This document shows positions 4,535-7,143 of a stretch of DNA of 7,143 nucleotides, one piece after another. How positions within the stretch are numbered: the stretch's first letter is position 1; each line of letters opens with the position of its first letter. A model generated the notes under the pieces. That model searched no databases. It saw only the letters and a program-made list of their open reading frames with translations, and was not told where the DNA came from. The DNA comes from Euryarchaeota archaeon UBA124 (lineage in GTDB: Archaea; Thermoplasmatota; Poseidoniia; Poseidoniales; Poseidoniaceae): the NCBI GenBank assembly GCA_002502215.1, contig DAPT01000129.1, positions 1-7,143 of the forward strand. The letters are read 5' to 3'. A program made the position numbers and the translations under genes.

Positions 4535-7057
4535 ATGCCAATGAAAACCATTCGCAGTCGTTATCAACGACGTATACTCGATTGGCTTCTCGATGGAGGT
4601 GGCACGGTTTCACAAGCATCCAACGTTTTGGGCATAGCAATGCCTCATGCTTCACTTGCCATGCGCCAATTGAGAGAGTTGGGTGAGGTACAAAGAGATG
4701 AAAACGCGTCGATACGCGGAGCAATCCATCGATTAACGCCCTCCGGAGCAGAGCACTTGCTTCAAGATCTCATCGAGCGAGTTAGAAAACACGGGACCTC
4801 AATACCCACTGGAACAAATGCTGTGGTTCTATCAAATGATAATTCAAGCGTTGTTCTTGGCGTCCTGTCAAAGCCACCTTCAAAATTAATTTCACTTCCC
4901 AGAAGAGCGGAATTGATGGAGGAAAACAGCGGTTCTCGTTCCAGTGGAAAAGCAGGGGGGCTATGGGCTGTTCAACGAGGTGCGTCAATCCAATGGATTT
5001 CTCTCTCAACATTTGAGCCAACTTCACCCCCCTCGATGCCAGTCGAGGGTACGCTGACTGCATTTACCAATCAAACAGAAACAATAGGCATTCTCAGACT
5101 TCGTCTGCTTAATCAATCCGATATGTGGGGTGTTGCGAACGGGACCTGGATTCGGTTGAAGACACAGGAGGTTGAGGGTCCATCTCAATTGAACATCGGT
5201 GAACACACGATTGGGCAAGTTGTTGGTACGCCCTTTACAGTCAAGCCTGAACACGGTCTGTACGCTCACCTCCCATCCTCGGTTGACCGGACGCTTTTGG
5301 TATCTGCATTGGGAAATCGGGCTCAATTGATGACTGAGTCCTTGTCGTTTTCCAATCATCGCTCTCTTCCAATTGACATCCTTGGCCCTTGGATGAAAAA
5401 GCGACATCCACGATTGTCTCCAACGAAACGGAAAACTCGTTTGCGTTCGTTGACCCGTTGGCTGATCTCAGGCCGAGGAAAACAACCCAACCTCAAATTG
5501 CGGAGAGACCTGCTTGCAGATTTTGGTGAGCGAACGTGGAGTGAGCATTCGAATGCAATCGACGTCGTTTTGTTGGAGGGCATCTCACAACACGGTGCGA
5601 CATGCATTGTCGAATGGATGCTTGAATCGACCAGCTTTGACATGGTGGTTGAATGGCTCTGGGCGGAATTGGAAGATGCAGCCTTGATGGAACGACTCCT
5701 TGCTTCTGGAAGGTGCCGGGCGCTCATTACATCTCGTGGTGAGGCAATCGAATTTTCAAGCAAAACAGCAACGATTGTCTCAACGGATGAACTTGCAACA
5801 ATTTCATACCGTCCTCAGGAATCCTATGCTTTCACAGTACGACTAAAGCGAGCGGTTTCGCGCTCTGAGCCAGAGGCTACCAGGGAGCAAATACCAGCCA
5901 ATGCGGAAGAACTTCGTCAATGGTTTGAATCAGGGGGTTTGGATGAAACCGTTTTGTCCAGTCAGGAGGCTGAATTGATTGAAGTCCGACATCAAATACG
6001 CCAAGCAATGCGAATGTATCCCCAAGGTGACACAGACTTTTCCAATTTGGTTGAGAGAGAAAACCCTCTTGCTGCGTGGATTGCAAGCCCCGAATCTGAA
6101 CGATCTGCACGTTGGAAGCGAATCGCCGATGTTCTCCCTGATGGCTGGGTCGACCTCATTTCTGTTGAGGCATTGGACGCTGTTTCACTGGTCAAGGCAA
6201 TGACGCAGACGGACACAACGTGGAAACAGAAGGCTGCAAGACACATTATGCATGTCTTTGATTCCAATTCCTCATTGCTGGTGGACTTGGTTCCACTCCT
6301 TGAAAGCGAGGCGTACAAAACAGTCGCTGCTCATGTTCTTTTGCTTTTGAAGAAAAGGCATGGTCATGAGTTAAAGTCCATTTTACCAATGGCAGCAACA
6401 GTTTGGTTGGATGCCCCATATGACGAAGAACAGATTTTGAGTGCACTGTTTGATCGAAGTGCGCCACTCACTGAGGATGAAACCGCCCTTCTGCAACGTT
6501 TCCTCAAAGGAGCGCGTGTTCATCCGCGAGGTTCGATTTTGCGAACATGGGCCGAAATCCTCGACATACTTGATGAGAGGGCTCCAATTCAGTTGGATCT
6601 CATGCGCACGTGCATCAACGTTCTTCCAGAACAGTGGTGGTCGTCTTGGGCCTTGGATTGGCTCGATGCCCAACTTTCTACCGCTGCAGGACGAGAGTGG
6701 TTGGCACACCACCCGAAAACCTGGCCTGCCTTAATTTTCAGACCAAAAGGGGAGTCATTGGGTTTGCCTGGTCACGCCCGACAACATGCTGGTTATGTTG
6801 AACGAACAAATTTGAAACTGAATCTGCTAATGGTCCCTGAGGGATCAGGTACTGCAGCTCTCATGGATGTTCATGACATGCTTCAGCGCATGGAGCAAAA
6901 CGGCCCAGTCCACAAAGGGCGTCTGCATCCATTGGTTGGTTGGTTGACCTGCGATGTTGAGACATGGCCTGATTTTTCGATGGAACAACTTCTCGATGGC
7001 CACGATGAAATTTCCAAACTCTTGATTGGAAGAGCGATGTTGCAACGAATGCATTGA
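4535..7057 (+). CDS. Large 840-aa protein with N-terminal winged-helix domain, function unknown
   Basis: I do not recognise the full-length family. Residues about 8-85 form a MarR/ArsR-like winged helix: RYQRRILDWLLDGG, TVSQASNVLGI, the recognition helix MPHASLAMRQLRELGEVQRD, a wing ending in IHRLTPSG, and a trailing helix AEHLLQDLIERVR. Residues about 95-275 look beta-rich (VVLGVL, LWAVQRG, IQWISL, IGILRLRLL, GTWIRLK). About 287-326 is strongly basic (MKKRHPRLSPTKRKTRLRSL and beyond), a possible second nucleic-acid contact. From about 340 to the end, leucine- and tryptophan-rich helices dominate (VEWLWAELEDAALMERLLA, LLVDLVPLLESEA), suggesting a HEAT- or TPR-like alpha solenoid, though no regular repeat could be aligned by eye. 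I found no Walker A, nuclease, protease or methylase motif, no signal peptide and no membrane segment. It could be a large transcription regulator with a sensor or scaffold region. ATGs at 4535 and 4541 are both possible starts. Confidence 0.85.
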   Translation: MPMKTIRSRYQRRILDWLLDGGGTVSQASNVLGIAMPHASLAMRQLRELGEVQRDENASIRGAIHRLTPSGAEHLLQDLIERVRKHGTSIPTGTNAVVLSNDNSSVVLGVLSKPPSKLISLPRRAELMEENSGSRSSGKAGGLWAVQRGASIQWISLSTFEPTSPPSMPVEGTLTAFTNQTETIGILRLRLLNQSDMWGVANGTWIRLKTQEVEGPSQLNIGEHTIGQVVGTPFTVKPEHGLYAHLPSSVDRTLLVSALGNRAQLMTESLSFSNHRSLPIDILGPWMKKRHPRLSPTKRKTRLRSLTRWLISGRGKQPNLKLRRDLLADFGERTWSEHSNAIDVVLLEGISQHGATCIVEWMLESTSFDMVVEWLWAELEDAALMERLLASGRCRALITSRGEAIEFSSKTATIVSTDELATISYRPQESYAFTVRLKRAVSRSEPEATREQIPANAEELRQWFESGGLDETVLSSQEAELIEVRHQIRQAMRMYPQGDTDFSNLVERENPLAAWIASPESERSARWKRIADVLPDGWVDLISVEALDAVSLVKAMTQTDTTWKQKAARHIMHVFDSNSSLLVDLVPLLESEAYKTVAAHVLLLLKKRHGHELKSILPMAATVWLDAPYDEEQILSALFDRSAPLTEDETALLQRFLKGARVHPRGSILRTWAEILDILDERAPIQLDLMRTCINVLPEQWWSSWALDWLDAQLSTAAGREWLAHHPKTWPALIFRPKGESLGLPGHARQHAGYVERTNLKLNLLMVPEGSGTAALMDVHDMLQRMEQNGPVHKGRLHPLVGWLTCDVETWPDFSMEQLLDGHDEISKLLIGRAMLQRMH

Positions 7058-7143
7058 ACGCCGATGAATTGAAATGCGATATGTCAGACGGCCCTTTGCC
7101 GTACGTGCAACATCAGCCTGAGCTACTGTGAAATTGCAATGAA
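7058..7143. other. 3' flank of the large gene, no supported gene
   Basis: This 86-bp tail contains a weak hairpin (ACGGC-CCTTT-GCCGT, 7088-7102) without a following T run, and an ATG at 7139 that might open a next gene. Nothing here can be assigned with confidence. Confidence 0.3.

Noticed and set aside
4471..4686. 71-codon open frame on the plus strand across the start of the large gene
   Set aside because: It overlaps the winged-helix coding frame in another phase, and its translation lacks any domain-like pattern.
7088..7102. Hairpin ACGGC-CCTTT-GCCGT as a terminator
   Set aside because: The stem has only 5 bp and no T run follows; archaeal termination relies mainly on T-rich tracts.
7081..7131. 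16-codon open frame beginning MSDGPLPY
   Set aside because: It is very short, has no ribosome site and no recognisable motif.

Overview
The window reads as a compact archaeal-type chromosome segment, most likely from a planktonic marine Thermoplasmatota/Euryarchaeota (Marine Group II, Poseidoniales-like). That assignment is inference. It rests on a class I (DhnA-type) aldolase with archaeal motifs, a geranylgeranyl-reductase-family flavoprotein, AT-rich TATA-like elements about 26 nt before one start, and a general lack of Shine-Dalgarno sites. No rRNA, tRNA, CRISPR array, insertion sequence or phage gene is visible.

Left part (1-3615). A minus-strand pair, moaE followed after 2 nt by the first codons of a gene leaving the window, diverges from a plus-strand metabolic run. 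That run holds a GGR-like FAD oxidoreductase, an enoyl-CoA hydratase/isomerase and a class I fructose-bisphosphate aldolase. The last two overlap by 4 nt (ATGA), so they are probably cotranscribed and translationally coupled. Together they suggest lipid or isoprenoid handling, acyl-CoA breakdown and gluconeogenic/glycolytic carbon flow.

Middle (3616-4262). A small DUF2892-type membrane protein and a 108-aa winged-helix-like protein converge tail to tail. Their stop codons share a single CTAG palindrome. The small winged-helix gene carries a strong Shine-Dalgarno sequence, the only convincing one in the window.

Right part (4263-7143). An AT-rich 272-bp divergent intergenic region separates the small winged-helix gene from a gene for an 840-residue protein. 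That protein has an N-terminal winged-helix domain and about 750 residues I cannot assign to any family. The intergenic region contains a perfect 15-bp inverted repeat, two AATGACGA copies exactly 21 bp apart, and several GTAAC-core sites in both orientations. This is the most interesting part of the window: a possible shared, autoregulated control region between two uncharacterised DNA-binding-type proteins. Nothing in the sequence proves the two proteins work together.
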